A stretch of 64,000 nucleotides of DNA from Tetrapyrgos nigripes (taxonomy: Eukaryota; Basidiomycota; Agaricomycetes; Agaricales; Campanellaceae). Below, one piece after another: positions 1 through 11,789 of the stretch. The notes beneath the pieces are model-generated. The model worked only from the letters and a program-made list of their open reading frames with translations. It did no database searches and was not told the origin of the DNA. The translations under genes were made by a program, and so were the position numbers. Position 1 is the first letter of the stretch; each line of letters starts with the position of its first letter. Location of the stretch: contig JAACJM010000224.1 in NCBI GenBank assembly GCA_013368315.1, forward strand, positions 1 to 64,000, given 5' to 3'.

Positions 1-1869
1 ATGCACTACCAGCCTGCTTCAATGATTCCACTATCACAGTGAGTTGTCATTTCATGACTCAGATGTATTATGCTCATACCCCAAGTCACTTTTCACAGGC
101 CAATCAACAATGTTCCAAACAATGTGTCCAAAATTGACAAGGATGACTCTTTACCAATGTTGGTACCTCTTGAGCTGGAGCAATGGGATGTGCAACAGTG
201 AAAGTCAACAAAGCCACATCATCATGGTATGCCCTCTTCACCTATCCATTACTTCCTATGCTAATGTCTCTTTAGAAATGCAGTCTACCTCACCTTCACA
301 TCCTTCCATGGTTTGAACCCCTGGCCAAGCTTTAGGTAGTTTATTGTCTTCGCTGTCACTTATACGAATAGATGCTTTTAAAAAACTCCTTTCTGCTGTC
401 CAATGCCAATGCCAATAGGCACAGTAAGCTCACCCTTCATAGTGTAGTGCTAGAAAGTTCTTCTATATGTCCCAGCTTGTAATGTGTCTGTGTTAATCAA
501 GTGTTCATTTGCTGCGTTGCTAATTGCAGCTTTCCTTTCCCTCCTGTGACTGTCCCAACTGTGCATATAAGTACTTTCCTTTTCACTCTAGCTGCTTGGT
601 TTCTTAGTCTCACCTCAGTTCAGGTCAGATTCTAATAGTCTTAGTACCCCAAATGTCACTGACAACACGTTCAACAGAATCTTAGGACCTCTGCCGAGAG
701 CACAAGACATGACCCACAGTCCCCAAAGACAACAAATTATTCCTGGTCTTCAAGATGAAACTGGGCTACTCAGCACTCTGCAAATGGTCAGGCTTGCGAT
801 GAAGATGTGTTTTGGGTGGTTCCCTGAATGAACGACATGGGCAACATTTCATCCATGGCAATTTGGTATGTCTCCAATGGATATATCTACTAATCTAAAG
901 ACTAACTGGAGCATTTCAGTCCTTTTACCTTCATTGGCTTCTTTTCAACATGTTGACTCCCCTACACCTTCATCTGTACGAAACCTTCCATTTCTTTTAT
1001 TTTATATACTGATGACTGTACATAGTCTGCACACAATACATGTGACCTCTTCAATGTATCAACTACAACACACCAAGACCTGCTCAGACACCTGCAGCTA
1101 TTGCCCCTGCTGCAAATGCACTACCTATCCCCTCAAGCAACTCAACTCACTCCAGTTAATGTAAGCTTATAAAAGATGCATAATGTAGTGTGCTTATCTG
1201 GATCATTGCATCGTCTTCAGGCCCAGTTTGCAATTGCCATTCTATTGCACAGCATGCCTGTCATCAACATGAAGCTCTTCAGTGAGAGCAAAAACACATG
1301 TTCATTGGCGCAATGTGCCTGTCGTGAATGCCAACGTGAGCAAAGACGACTCCTGTCCATCCAGCCCTTGCCTTCCACAAGCTCAACATCTGTTCCCAAT
1401 GTGCCCATCATGAACGCAAGCAATCCCCTGCCCTTGCATCAGGTAAGAAATCCTCTGAGAAATTTTCTGATGGCAGTGTCTCACTCCTCTTCTCAGCATC
1501 TGGACAGACTCAACACCACACAGCAGGAAATCATCTCCAACAGCTTCCTACCCTGTTGCCGACAGCCTTGAGTCAACAATGAGGTAAGTTATTCCAAGTA
1601 AGTTGATCATTGGTCCACTACTGATGATTACTGCCAACAGTGCATACCCCTTCACCACTGAGAAGGTGCTCACCTTTACCTCAGAACTGTTCACCCAGGA
1701 TCCGCTCTCCTTCACCTGACACCAGTGATGACAAAGATGATGAACATGGGTGGCCTGCAAGTAAGTAATACCTTATTTCATTTGAGAGCTGATCACTCAA
1801 CATTCACAAAATTTAGACACCAGTTTTAACCCAGACTACAGCACGTTCATAGATACTACAGGTCTTTTC

Positions 1870-4800
1870 TGTGCTGCCCAGCATCCTTATGCTGAGCCTA
1901 TTGAGCATCATGACCTGGGACAGATGGAATATATGTGTCGCCACTGTGGTGCACTTCATTGGCTTGCTGAGAAGACCTCCAAGTCCTCTCCTGTATCTCC
2001 TGAATTCAGCATGTGTTGCAAACATGGCGAGGTTTGTCTTCTGCTACTCCAGCTGGCTCCTCCATACCTTCATCAGCTCCTCACTGCCAATGATCACCAA
2101 GCCAAAGAGTTTTGGACAAGGTTGATCAATACAATGCTGCCCTTGCCTTCACCTCTGTTGGAGTTGATGTAGATGATAGTATCAGTGGTCATGGGTCTCC
2201 TGTATTCCGTGTACATGGAGAATCAAAACATTAGTCTGGATCTCTGTTACCACATGATGGGAAAGCTCTGTCATATGCCCAGCTGTACATCCTCGATCCC
2301 TGAACTGCTCTTCAATATTGAATGCACTACAACGACAACCTTATGCATGAGACAATGGAGGGTTTGCAAACTCTGTTGAGAGCTGTAAACCATATTCTCA
2401 GATCTATCAGCACACTTTTGAGGTACTACAAAACCACCCTGATGCTCCCAATCTCACTGTCAATCTCTGAGTCATGCCCGGCCAAGACAGGCAACACTAT
2501 AATTTGCCAACAGCTGACAAAGTTGCTGTTATAGTACTGGGAGATGGGACACAGGAGGTTGATAAGCACGACATCATTCTTAGTCTATGTTCAGGTGAAA
2601 ATGGTAGTGGAGGTCTACAATGTGTCAATGATGGGCATGCTGCATATGTTCTGCTTTTTCCATGGGGAGAATTGGGATGGTATTGGAATTTGTGATTACA
2701 CCAGCCAGACGCTGAAGAACCAAAACAACTTTCTCAGACACACTATGCATCCTTCCACCTGCACCCTCAGGTTAATGAGTTTTCTACCATTCTCCATGGA
2801 GGCTGGCTTATGCAACATTATGCCATGGATTTGTGGGCCAGTGCAGACCAGAATTGTCTCAACTACCTAAGGAAGAATCAAACAAAACTTTGGGCTTTGC
2901 TATATCAAGGACTTGAGGATGCACTGGAGAGGGACACAGATCTAAACAATATTGGGCAACAGGTCATTCTACTGTCATCATATATTGGTGGGCCTTGGCA
3001 TATGCACCAGCACTATCAAGATGCAATGGTGATTGCATGTTTTTTCAAGAAGGTGGACCTCTTCGTGACTATGACAGCAGACCCTACTTGGCCTGAAATC
3101 GCTTGAGAGCAGCAGACTGCCCAGACTTAGTCAGTCAGGTATTCAAGATGAAGAGGAACGCATTGCTGGAGGATATATGGCTGGCTATGTGTATATGATT
3201 GAATTCCAAAAGTGTGGCCTTCCTCATATGCATCTCCTCATCTTCCTTTGTCATGGTTACAAGCTGATCAGTCCTCCAGATATTGACACAGCAATTTGGG
3301 CCCAGTAGCCTAATCCTGAACAGGAGCCTCAGCTTTTCAATGTGGTGCAAAAGTGCATGGTACATGGGCCATGTGGTGCCTTGAACCCTCAGGCCCCATG
3401 CATGGAGAATGGCAAATGTACAAAAAACTTTCCTAAACCATTCCAATCCCATACTGCCATGGATCATGATGGTTACCCCTTATACTATCGTTCTGATGAT
3501 GGATGGGAGTATGACATTGGAAACCACAAACTCGATAACCACTGGATAGTCCCTTACAACCCTTACCTTTCTGTGAAATATGGTTTTCATGTCAATGTCA
3601 AGTGTGCTACCTCCCTCAAGACAGTCAAATACACAGTCAAATACATTAACAAAGGCCATGACCATGGAACATTGGCAGTTGAACAGCTGGATGAAATCAA
3701 GCAATTTATTGAGGGACACCACTTTTCTGCATCAGAGGCCATTTGGCATATCTTTCACTTTGATCTCTATGATCAGGAGCCCAATGTCATTTGCCTTCCA
3801 ATTCATCTTCCAGGTCAACATTTGGTCTGTTTTGATCCAACTGAGGATCCTGAAATTCTTTGCTGTCGTGTTTGTGAGGAAAAAAGTATACTCACGGCCT
3901 TTTTCAAAGCTAATGCAGATCCTGTCATTGGCCAAACCACTCAAAAGTATACTTATCAAGAGTTTCCTCAACACAAGTACTGGAAGTTGTGGGAGTGGGT
4001 TTTGTGTTGGGACAGATGTACTATGTGCCTTTGACAGTGGTGAAAGGCCCAAAATGTTGGGAGGATGTTTGATGCTATCGAGGCCATACCTACAATACTT
4101 TTCAAGAGGCATGTCTAGCACATGGGGAATGGTGACAAGCATTGGAAGAAGCTTCAGAGATGCAGACTGGGCATAGTCTTTGTCAGATGTTTGCTACTCT
4201 TCTACTCTTTTGCAATCCTCAATGTCCTGGGCTGCTTTGGAATGATTTCCATGACCACATATGTGACAATTTGCAGTATCATTTATGAGTAATAGGATGG
4301 GCAAACCCAACTGCAGAGGATGCTTATGATTACAGGCTTTATCTCCTTGATTGTATTCTGCAGGCATCAGGCCATTTTCTTGAAGAATTTATGGACATGC
4401 CTTTGCCCTAGCAGAACTGGGCATCTCAGACTGACAATCTTTTTATTGCAGAACAATTGGATTATGACTGAGAGGTGGAACAGGAGAGAGCAGAGCAGAA
4501 TTTGCAACTAATGGAGTGAAATCCTGAACAGAAGTTGGTGTTTGGCCAGGTGATGGGATCAGTGGAAAGTTGTGATGATCAGCTGTTCTTTCTCAATGGA
4601 CTGAGCAGGACTGGCAAGACATTTGTCTTCAAAACCATCTGGCATGCAGTTTTGTGCCCACAGTTGGATTAGTCTATGTGTCGCTTCTACAGGTCAGTAT
4701 TTACTTGAGCATTTTGTGTGTAGATAGCTCAATTGATCATTCTTCATTTTTCTACAGAAATTGTGGTTGCACTGCTCATTCCATGTTCAAGATTCCCATT

Positions 4801-5934
4801 GAAAACCTTACAGAAGAATCTCTCTGCAATATCAACAAGGATAGTCCATGAGCAGAGCTTCTTCAGCAGACATCCATCATTATTTGGGAAAAAGTCCAAT
4901 GCAAAATTGTTTGGCTTTTCAGGCCTTGGATCACAGTTGCTGTGATATATGGGATGACGATAGACCCTTTGGGGGTATACAATGGTTTTTGTGGTGACTT
5001 CCAGCAAATTCTACCTGTTGTTGTTATCATTTCCACCTGTCTGAAGTGTTCCTATCTTTGGCCTCTGATCACACCACTTAACCTGACTCAGAACATGCAC
5101 CTACAACAGGGTGGTTCTGTAGATGAAGCTGACTTTGCTTCCTGGCTGTTGGATATCGGTTATGGCCGGAGTCTCTGTTCCAACAACAACAATGTGTCAT
5201 TGTGCAGCAGCATGCAAGTAGACTCTGAGGAGTCACTCATTGATACTATTTATCCACACCTTTCAACATTACCTATGGCTCCCCCTCCCAAGTACTTCCT
5301 TGAACATGCCATTCTTGCCCCTCAAAATTCAGATGTGGACAGCATCAATCACAAACTTTTGGATTGCCTTCCAGGAGAAGAATGAGTTTACATGAATGCT
5401 GATTCCATTATAAGAGAACAAGGTGCTGATGGTGCTGATGGAGAAGATCCCATACTGCCTGAGATGCTTTGTTCACTTGACACATCTGGACTTCCACCAG
5501 GCAAGCTTCATTTAAAGCTTGGCTGTCCACTTATCCTTCTTCACAATCTGGCACCAGCATGAGGTCTCTGTGTTAGTTCACTCTTTGGAACAGGTCTTGG
5601 AGGTTAAAATTATTGGTGGAGATCATCATGGAGAACTTACACTCATTCCTCACATCACACTGATTCCCTCAGCAAAAAATGCGAGTTCTCCTTTGTTCTG
5701 AAACAATGCCAGTTCCCTGTTTGTTTGGCATTTGCTATGACCATCAACAAGTCACAAGGCCAATCTCTCAAGTATGTTGGTTTGGATCTTCGGGTGCTGG
5801 TCTTTACACATGGACAATTGTATGTTGGATTTTCTCAAGCTACCTCTGGTCAGAGGGTGAAAGTCCTCCTTCCCAATGACGAGCCTCTATCTCGAACTCC
5901 TAATATTGTATTCCCAGAAGTTCTGGTAAATTGA
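1870..5934 (+). pseudogene. Helitron Rep-helicase (HUH endonuclease plus PIF1-like helicase), decayed
   Basis: Family role: nicks and strand-transfers single-stranded DNA during rolling-circle transposition and unwinds it. Visible blocks in order: a cysteine-rich N-terminal region (about 1924-2170, with CxxCGALHW and later a CC pair); the Helitron-like N domain (2810-3100, with YQDAM and TADPTWPEIA); the HUH motif as His-Met-His at 3225-3233 inside GLPHMHLLIF; the two-tyrosine motif KYTVKYINKGHD (tyrosines at 3630 and 3642); and the helicase with a Walker A GLSRTGKTF near 4598-4624, GDFQQILPVV near 5000, and the C-terminal [12 protein letters not shown] block at 5728-5930. The blocks lie in different frames and are separated by stops, for example TAG at 3307 after the HUH motif. 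The last block ends at a TGA at about 5934. The N-terminal limit is uncertain; weak coding similarity extends to about 1.3 kb. Confidence 0.9.
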
Positions 5935-6267
5935 TAGATGTATTTTTAGTATGCAGACTAAACCAATATTGTGGAGAGTGAAATTTCAACAATGTTCTTT
6001 GCATTTTGACAATGTTCTTGCCTGTGACATGATCACATGGGTAATAATAAGTTAGTAAGTCTCAGTGTGTTCCCATAGATGCTGAGCGAGATTTCAACTG
6101 TTTTCTAGCATCTTCTTTCCAGTTCGTTTTGGCATCATACAAGCCCTGTTCTGCAGTATAAATACCACACAATTTTTGAATGCCAATCCCAACTCAAAAT
6201 TCCAATATCTTGCATCCTGATTATTGTGCTCTGCTCTCTTCTTACTCTCTTCTCTCTCACTCTCATC

Positions 6268-7252
6268 ATGTCCAATGCTAACAATAATGGTTGTGCCACT
6301 CTGTCTGACCTTGCTGTGCTTGAGAACCCTCATCCAGAGGAGCCCGGAGGGAAAACCGTTCTCTTTGATGCTCACTTTTATTTCTATGACAGTCCAGATA
6401 CAGAATCCACTGGGCTCTCCTTGCTTCATTATTTCAACAATGATGGCCACAAGTTTGAGGCCATTGGCACATATTATATACATGTCAACATAATTTTTTA
6501 TGTCCACATTTTCTTCTTTCCAGGCAGTGAAGATGGAGGAGATGGTCAAGTCAGAGCTATTGACTGAAGGATTGACAAAGGAGGACTATGTCATGGTGGG
6601 TGACATTGTGGATGTGGGTCCAGCTACTCAGCCTAAGGCTTTCAATTTGCTGTCTCGAATCTCAATATTGATTACAATATTCAACAGCTTATTCCTGCCA
6701 GTGATGTCGATCCACATTCTTGCATTGATTACAGTTACAGGAGTGGTCACCAGTGTGGACTCAGACACACAAATTGAGCTCTGTCCTCAAGTATACACCC
6801 AACTGCTCAAGGATTCCACTGCCCCTAAACCCTCTATGCTGATTCGTACCTTCTGTCCAAACGCAGCTCGATGGGCCAACAAACAGAAAGTCAGTCCTTG
6901 TACTTATGTCTCTGTGTCGGGCTTTCTTCATCCTGTCCTCTGTAATCCTGATGGAATGGCCAGGTGTTTCGTAATTGAGTTGGAAAAAGTTACTTTCTTG
7001 GGAAGGCCCTATGTTCCTGTGGTGTCTACTCCCTCTCCTAAAACTCCTGCTGGTAAGTGTTACTTACTCTACTGAGGGAATTGCAATGTCTAAGTACTCT
7101 CATTCAGTTAATTCTACCCCTGCTGGCAAGCAGATGGCACTCCATCTAAGTGGCAGAGAACTGATTCCTCTCCCTCCAACTTGGCCTGTTCTAGCTCACA
7201 CTTGGGTTGTAGTTCTCCAGGTCCCTCGAGCTCACAATTGCTTTCTCCTTAG
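6268..7252 (+). CDS. Helitron-borne accessory protein, OB-fold-like (spliced, function unproven)
   Basis: This is a multi-exon gene between the Rep-helicase and the Helitron 3' end. The first exon starts MSNANNNGCATLSDLAVLEN and runs to about 6483. After an intron ending TTTCCAG (about 6523) it continues with MEEMVKSELLTEGLTKEDY. A later exon contains VTGVVTSVDSD, FCPNAARWANKQKVSP and VSVSGFLHPV, the beta-strand-rich, Pro/Arg/Trp-containing pattern I associate with OB-fold-like proteins near basidiomycete Helitrons. The last exon, after GTAAGT at about 7053, is Ser/Cys-rich and ends at TAG 7250-7252. Unlike the Rep gene it shows no obvious stops. The middle introns (6615-6740) could not be placed with certainty. 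A single-strand-binding helper, like the RPA-type proteins of plant Helitrons, is an inference. Confidence 0.6.
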
Positions 7253-7343
7253 AATACATTATAGTAGCTGTATTTTCTTTGATCTTATTTGTTTGTATGA
7301 TTGGTACTTCACTCATTGGGTCTTATGATGAACTCAGAAAATT

Positions 7344-7371
7344 CCCATAGCATTGCATGGGTCACAGCTAG
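7344..7371 (+). other. Helitron 3' terminus: hairpin plus CTAG
   Basis: CCCAT (7344-7348) and ATGGG (7357-7361) form a 5-bp stem around an 8-nt loop. TCACAG follows, then CTAG at 7368-7371, and the next base is T. This is the arrangement expected at a Helitron 3' end. Confidence 0.75.
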
Positions 7372-7615
7372 TTTAAATGATCAGAGGAGAGAATAAAAAC
7401 TGGGGGTAGAGGCGATTACTATTTTACATTCAAGGATATTTTGTGTCATTTTCACTGTGGGATATATTGAGTAGTTATTGTAAAAGTGTATTGGTTATTA
7501 TAAGTGGTCACTCATTAACTTACTCTACACAACGAACCAAGTCAAATAGCAAATTGTCACTTATTTATGAACAAACTCCCTCATGCATGCACAAACTGAT
7601 AGCTCCACATTATCA

Positions 7616-8990
7616 AGTAAACTTCTCTGCACTCACATATCAGCCTTCTCACCCACCCAAAAGCTCATATCTGTAGATCTAGAGTACCTATCATTATGGG
7701 GTTTCATACCCCCTTGTTCCAAAGTTAAATGAGACTAGAATTGGCCCATAACAAGGATATATTGATGGTAAACTTCCCTGCACTTGCATACCCTCACCCT
7801 CACCCACCCAAACAACTGATATCTTCACATCCAGAGCACCTATCATTCTAGGGTTTCTTTCCCCATTATTCCAAAGTGAAATGAGGCCAAAGTTGCTCCA
7901 GAACAAATATATTGAAGATAAACTTCCCTGCACTCACATAGTACACATCCCCTCTCCTCACCCACCCAAAACTTATATATCCAGATCCAGAGTGGTTTTC
8001 TGTATGGGGTTTTTTCCCTCTTTTTTTGGAGTTAAATAAGGCCAGAATTGGCCCAGACCAAAAATATATTGATGGTAAACTTCCCTGCACTGACATACCC
8101 TTCCCCCCACCCACCCACAAAATCATATCTCCACATCCCATCCAGTCCACCTATCATTGTGGGGCTTTCTTCCTTCTAATTCTGGAGTTAAACAAGACTA
8201 GAATTGCCCCAGAACAAAAATATATTGATGGCAAATTTCCTAGCACTCACATACCCTCCCCCTCACCCACCCAAAAATTCATATCTGTAGATCCAGAGTG
8301 CCTCTCAGTATGGGGTCTCTTTCCCTCTTGTTCTGGAGTTAAATGAGGCCAGCATTTCCCCAGATAAAAATATACTGATGGTAAACTTCTCTGCACTCAC
8401 ATATCTTTCCCCTCACTCACCCAAAAACTCATATCTGTGGATCCAGAGTACCTCTCAGTATGGGGTTTCTATCCCTCTTGTTCTAGAGTTAAATGAGGCC
8501 AGAATTGTCCCAGACAAAAATATATCAATGGTAAAATTCCCCACTCTCACATACCCTCCCCTCACTTGCCCAAAAACTCATATCTCCACATCCAGAGCAC
8601 CTATAATTCTAAGGTTGCTTTCCCCCTTATTCAGAGGTTAAATGAGGCCAGAATTGCCCCAGAACAAAAATATGTTGAAGGTAAACTTCCCTGTACTCAC
8701 ATATTCTCTCCTTCCCCAACCCACAACTTGTATCTCCAGATCCAGAGCAGCTTTCAGCATGGGGTTTCTTTCCCACTTGTTCTAGAGTTAAGTGAGGTCA
8801 GAACTAGACCAGAACAAAAATATATTGATCATAAACTACCCTGCACTCACATACCCTCACCCACCCACAAACACGTCCACATATCATTCTAGGCTTTCTT
8901 TACTTCTCAATCTGGAGTTAAAGGAGGCCATAATTGGCCCAGAACAAAAATATATCAATGATAAACTCCCCATTACTAACAGTGAATTAT
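7616..8990. repeat. Satellite array, about 150-bp unit, roughly 9-10 copies
   Basis: A recognisable anchor (variants of AAACTTCCCTGCACTCACATA) recurs at 7619, 7771, 7921, 8078, 8233, 8382, 8532, 8682, 8832 and 8962. The spacing is 149-157 bp, with a shortened last unit of 130 bp. Each unit also contains a CTCACCCACCCAAAA block, a CCAGAGCACCTATCA block, GTTCTGGAGTTAAATGAGGCCAGAATTG, and CCAGAACAAAAATATATTGATGG. Units are diverged by substitutions and small indels. The array starts about 250 bp after the Helitron end. Open frames here on either strand are by-products of the repeat and not genes. Confidence 0.92.
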
Positions 8991-11760
8991 GCCTGAATGG
9001 CTCCTCAAAGATAAAATCCCCCTGCCCCATAAACCCACATCTTCATAATCCTTGACAATGTTGAACAAATGCATGTGGTCATGAATATATATTTATTGTA
9101 CAACTAGATACATAATATTATGTACCAAAGTTAATAAAGGCCCAGCGGTGCAATGGTTTTGCATTGTTCCAAACTCCGCGTCAGTTGTTTCTTGCTCGTA
9201 TGAGTTCACTCCTTGCCCGTACACACTTTTTGGACATACACAACCGCTTACTGTAAGGAAATAAATCACCTGACTTTTAGCTCACTCTAGAAATAAATTC
9301 TCATGGATCAGAGATCCGTGTCCGAACATTTGGGTGGGTTGGCATTGAAAAATAACGATTCCTATAAATAGTAATCGTAATGTCTAGTAGACTCCATGTC
9401 AGCTAGAGTAGCATTGTACACATCAAAGATCTTGCGAAAAAACCATACACAAAAACTACACAAAACTGGATGTCCACTGCAGGCTGCAAAGTACTGTATA
9501 CAACATCTTCCATTTTTCAGGTCCTTCCATTTAGAGAATGCTCAAAGCTTTCTGAATGTGTTATCTTGATGAAAGCAAGGAGGGACAGTGTTGGTGGAGT
9601 GAAAGACATCCCAGATCAAACACTGAGATTCTGCTTTGGAATCACCATTGCCATTGACAACCACCATCTTCTCTTGTTTCCATCCTTGCTATTTCTTCCT
9701 CGGAACATCATACGCCCTTTTTACTTCATCTCCTAAGGCGACAAATAGTCTCTAAGTAGTAGCACCTTAGGACAAAGGCCCATTGTCCAGGAAAATCTTC
9801 ATTTGGTAACTGCATCAGATAAAAATGGCTGCGTTCGAAAGCTGTTGTCCAGGAGGTGAGATTCCCACCCACACAACGTTCCCACACTCCTCCAACACTG
9901 ACTTTATTACCAATTTCATACCCCTGCCCCAGCCCACCCATAAATCCACTTCCTGTAAACCAATCTGCTCTGTTACACTGCCAATGCAGAACCAGGGATA
10001 GCAGGTGGGGCTCCTGTCCCATGCCAATTGCTCATGGTCCTCCAACACTGACTTTATATCACAAAAATGCCTGAAAACTTTAGGCAATAGTGAGATATTA
10101 CCTGTGCATATAATGTACTGGGCCAAAATTATGTGTCATTAGGGAAGATTGCAGGCAGATGTAAGAGTTATTAAACGCCCTGATAATAACAGGGGGTGTG
10201 CTGGTAAGCTCTCAAAATGTCCCATTATATTCTTGGACATTATAAGGATGTATAAGGATTAGAATCATTTTGGTCCTTATAGCTCCTTATATAATACCAG
10301 GTTTCTGTCAGGCTCTTATGAAGGGTTGCAAGAAGCCAAATGAATTTCAAAACATACTAAGGTGGTAAAATCAGTCCCAATTATCAAATTCAGCTTCCTG
10401 TTCATACCATCCCAAGTCTGATGCAACATCAGCCTCCATATCTTCATCTGAGAGACCTTCCCAGCATTAGAAAGCTGTCAAAAAACACATAAGGATGCCC
10501 TTGTGCATAACTGACACAGCCACATTTACGTAGTACTATTGTGTCTGGCTTTTTTAATAGAAAAAAATATGCAGCAAATTGATGAGTGGATGGATTTCCA
10601 TGATTCAGGGAGCTGGGGCAGCACTCACAGCAGGAGGGAGCGTGGGTGGCAGGGCGCTGCCACAGACACTGGGTAGTGTCCCAGCTGGAATATAGATAGG
10701 CACATCTTTTCTGTGCACCTTTACTTTATGAATGTTTAATCATAACTTCGTAAAAATATAGCTTCCTCTTATCTGTTCGCATATAGGAGACAGTGACCAA
10801 ATCCTCATCCCAGTCACATATGCATATCCTTCTCGTCTCAAAGAAAGGATCAGCTCTTGCTGCTTGTGGCCATACCCCTCAGTCATTAGTCAACTACGCT
10901 ACAAACAGAATAACTCCAGCCCTGGCCAAACAAGTGTTACATACCCCAGGAAATGCCACATATCCTTACCCAATGCTGGTACCAAGACAATGGTGAGTCT
11001 ACTTAGTGGGAACAGGATATCATAGTTATCACTGAACAAGGGAAATCTGAAAATGACAATTGAGGGTGCAATGTAAGAGAAGGAATTCAGGAAAGTGTCT
11101 CATATTATTTTTTTCAATGAAGGAAAACTTCATAATCTGTACATATGATGTAGAAGCCCATGATGTTGAGTTGGAGGTTGATGGCAGCAATAATGGATGG
11201 GTAGTATGAAAGAGAGCAATTTTATCCACTACTGAACACCATGGTGGATTGTGGTACTGTAGGAATGGTAATAAACCAGGTGCTGAATGGTATTCGATCA
11301 TTTATATCCTTCCTCTAGTGAAATGACATGTGAATGAAAAGTTCAGTCTTTCTGAAAATTTGGCCCAAAATAAATCTGAAAAAAATTAGAAGATGTCAAA
11401 TCTGGCCTTAGATTTTTTCAAGCTGTGATGCAGGACTGAACTTCCTTTCATGCTAGTACAGTATGTCTGATGCAGTGTTGACAGTGGACATCACACCAAT
11501 GAAAATGGCAAAGAACATTGCCAACAACCACGCTGAAAAGGACAAATTGGTCATACTGAGGTAACTTGGGGACAAGCCAAGGTAATTGGTGATATTTGGT
11601 TGCGATTGCCTTGACCCTCAGAATAGCGTGATTCTTCCAAAAAGGAAATAATTCTGCTTGACAGAAATGTGACCAGATATGTGTATAAAATGATATAAGT
11701 ACAAAAAGAAAGGATTTATATTTCCAGAAAAGGTTTACTGGTTCCTCAGATGGTAAAGTA
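8991..11760. other. Gene-free AT-rich, CpG-poor DNA
   Basis: No recognisable protein, RNA gene or transposon end was found. The only more CpG-containing patch is about 9160-9450. Short open frames at 9470-9736 and 9726-10126 have no recognisable motif. Confidence 0.5.
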
Positions 11761-11789
11761 CCAAAAAAGATATTATCTTAAGATGCACC

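Larger units (their letters stand above)
1..7371 (+). mobile_element. Helitron (rolling-circle transposon), 5' end not identified
   Basis: The stretch holds a decayed Rep/helicase reading left to right, then a second gene, then a 3' end of Helitron type: a small hairpin at 7344-7361 followed six bases later by CTAG at 7368-7371 with T as the next base. Known Helitrons end in a hairpin followed by CTRR and insert between A and T. The 5' TC end was not found and may lie before the window. Coding similarity becomes visible at about 1.3 kb and is clear from about 1.9 kb. The coding frame is broken many times, so this copy should not be autonomous. Confidence 0.85.

Noticed and set aside
7616..8990. 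Open frames of about 90-110 codons with similar peptides
   Set aside because: They follow the ~150-bp satellite period and are not genes.
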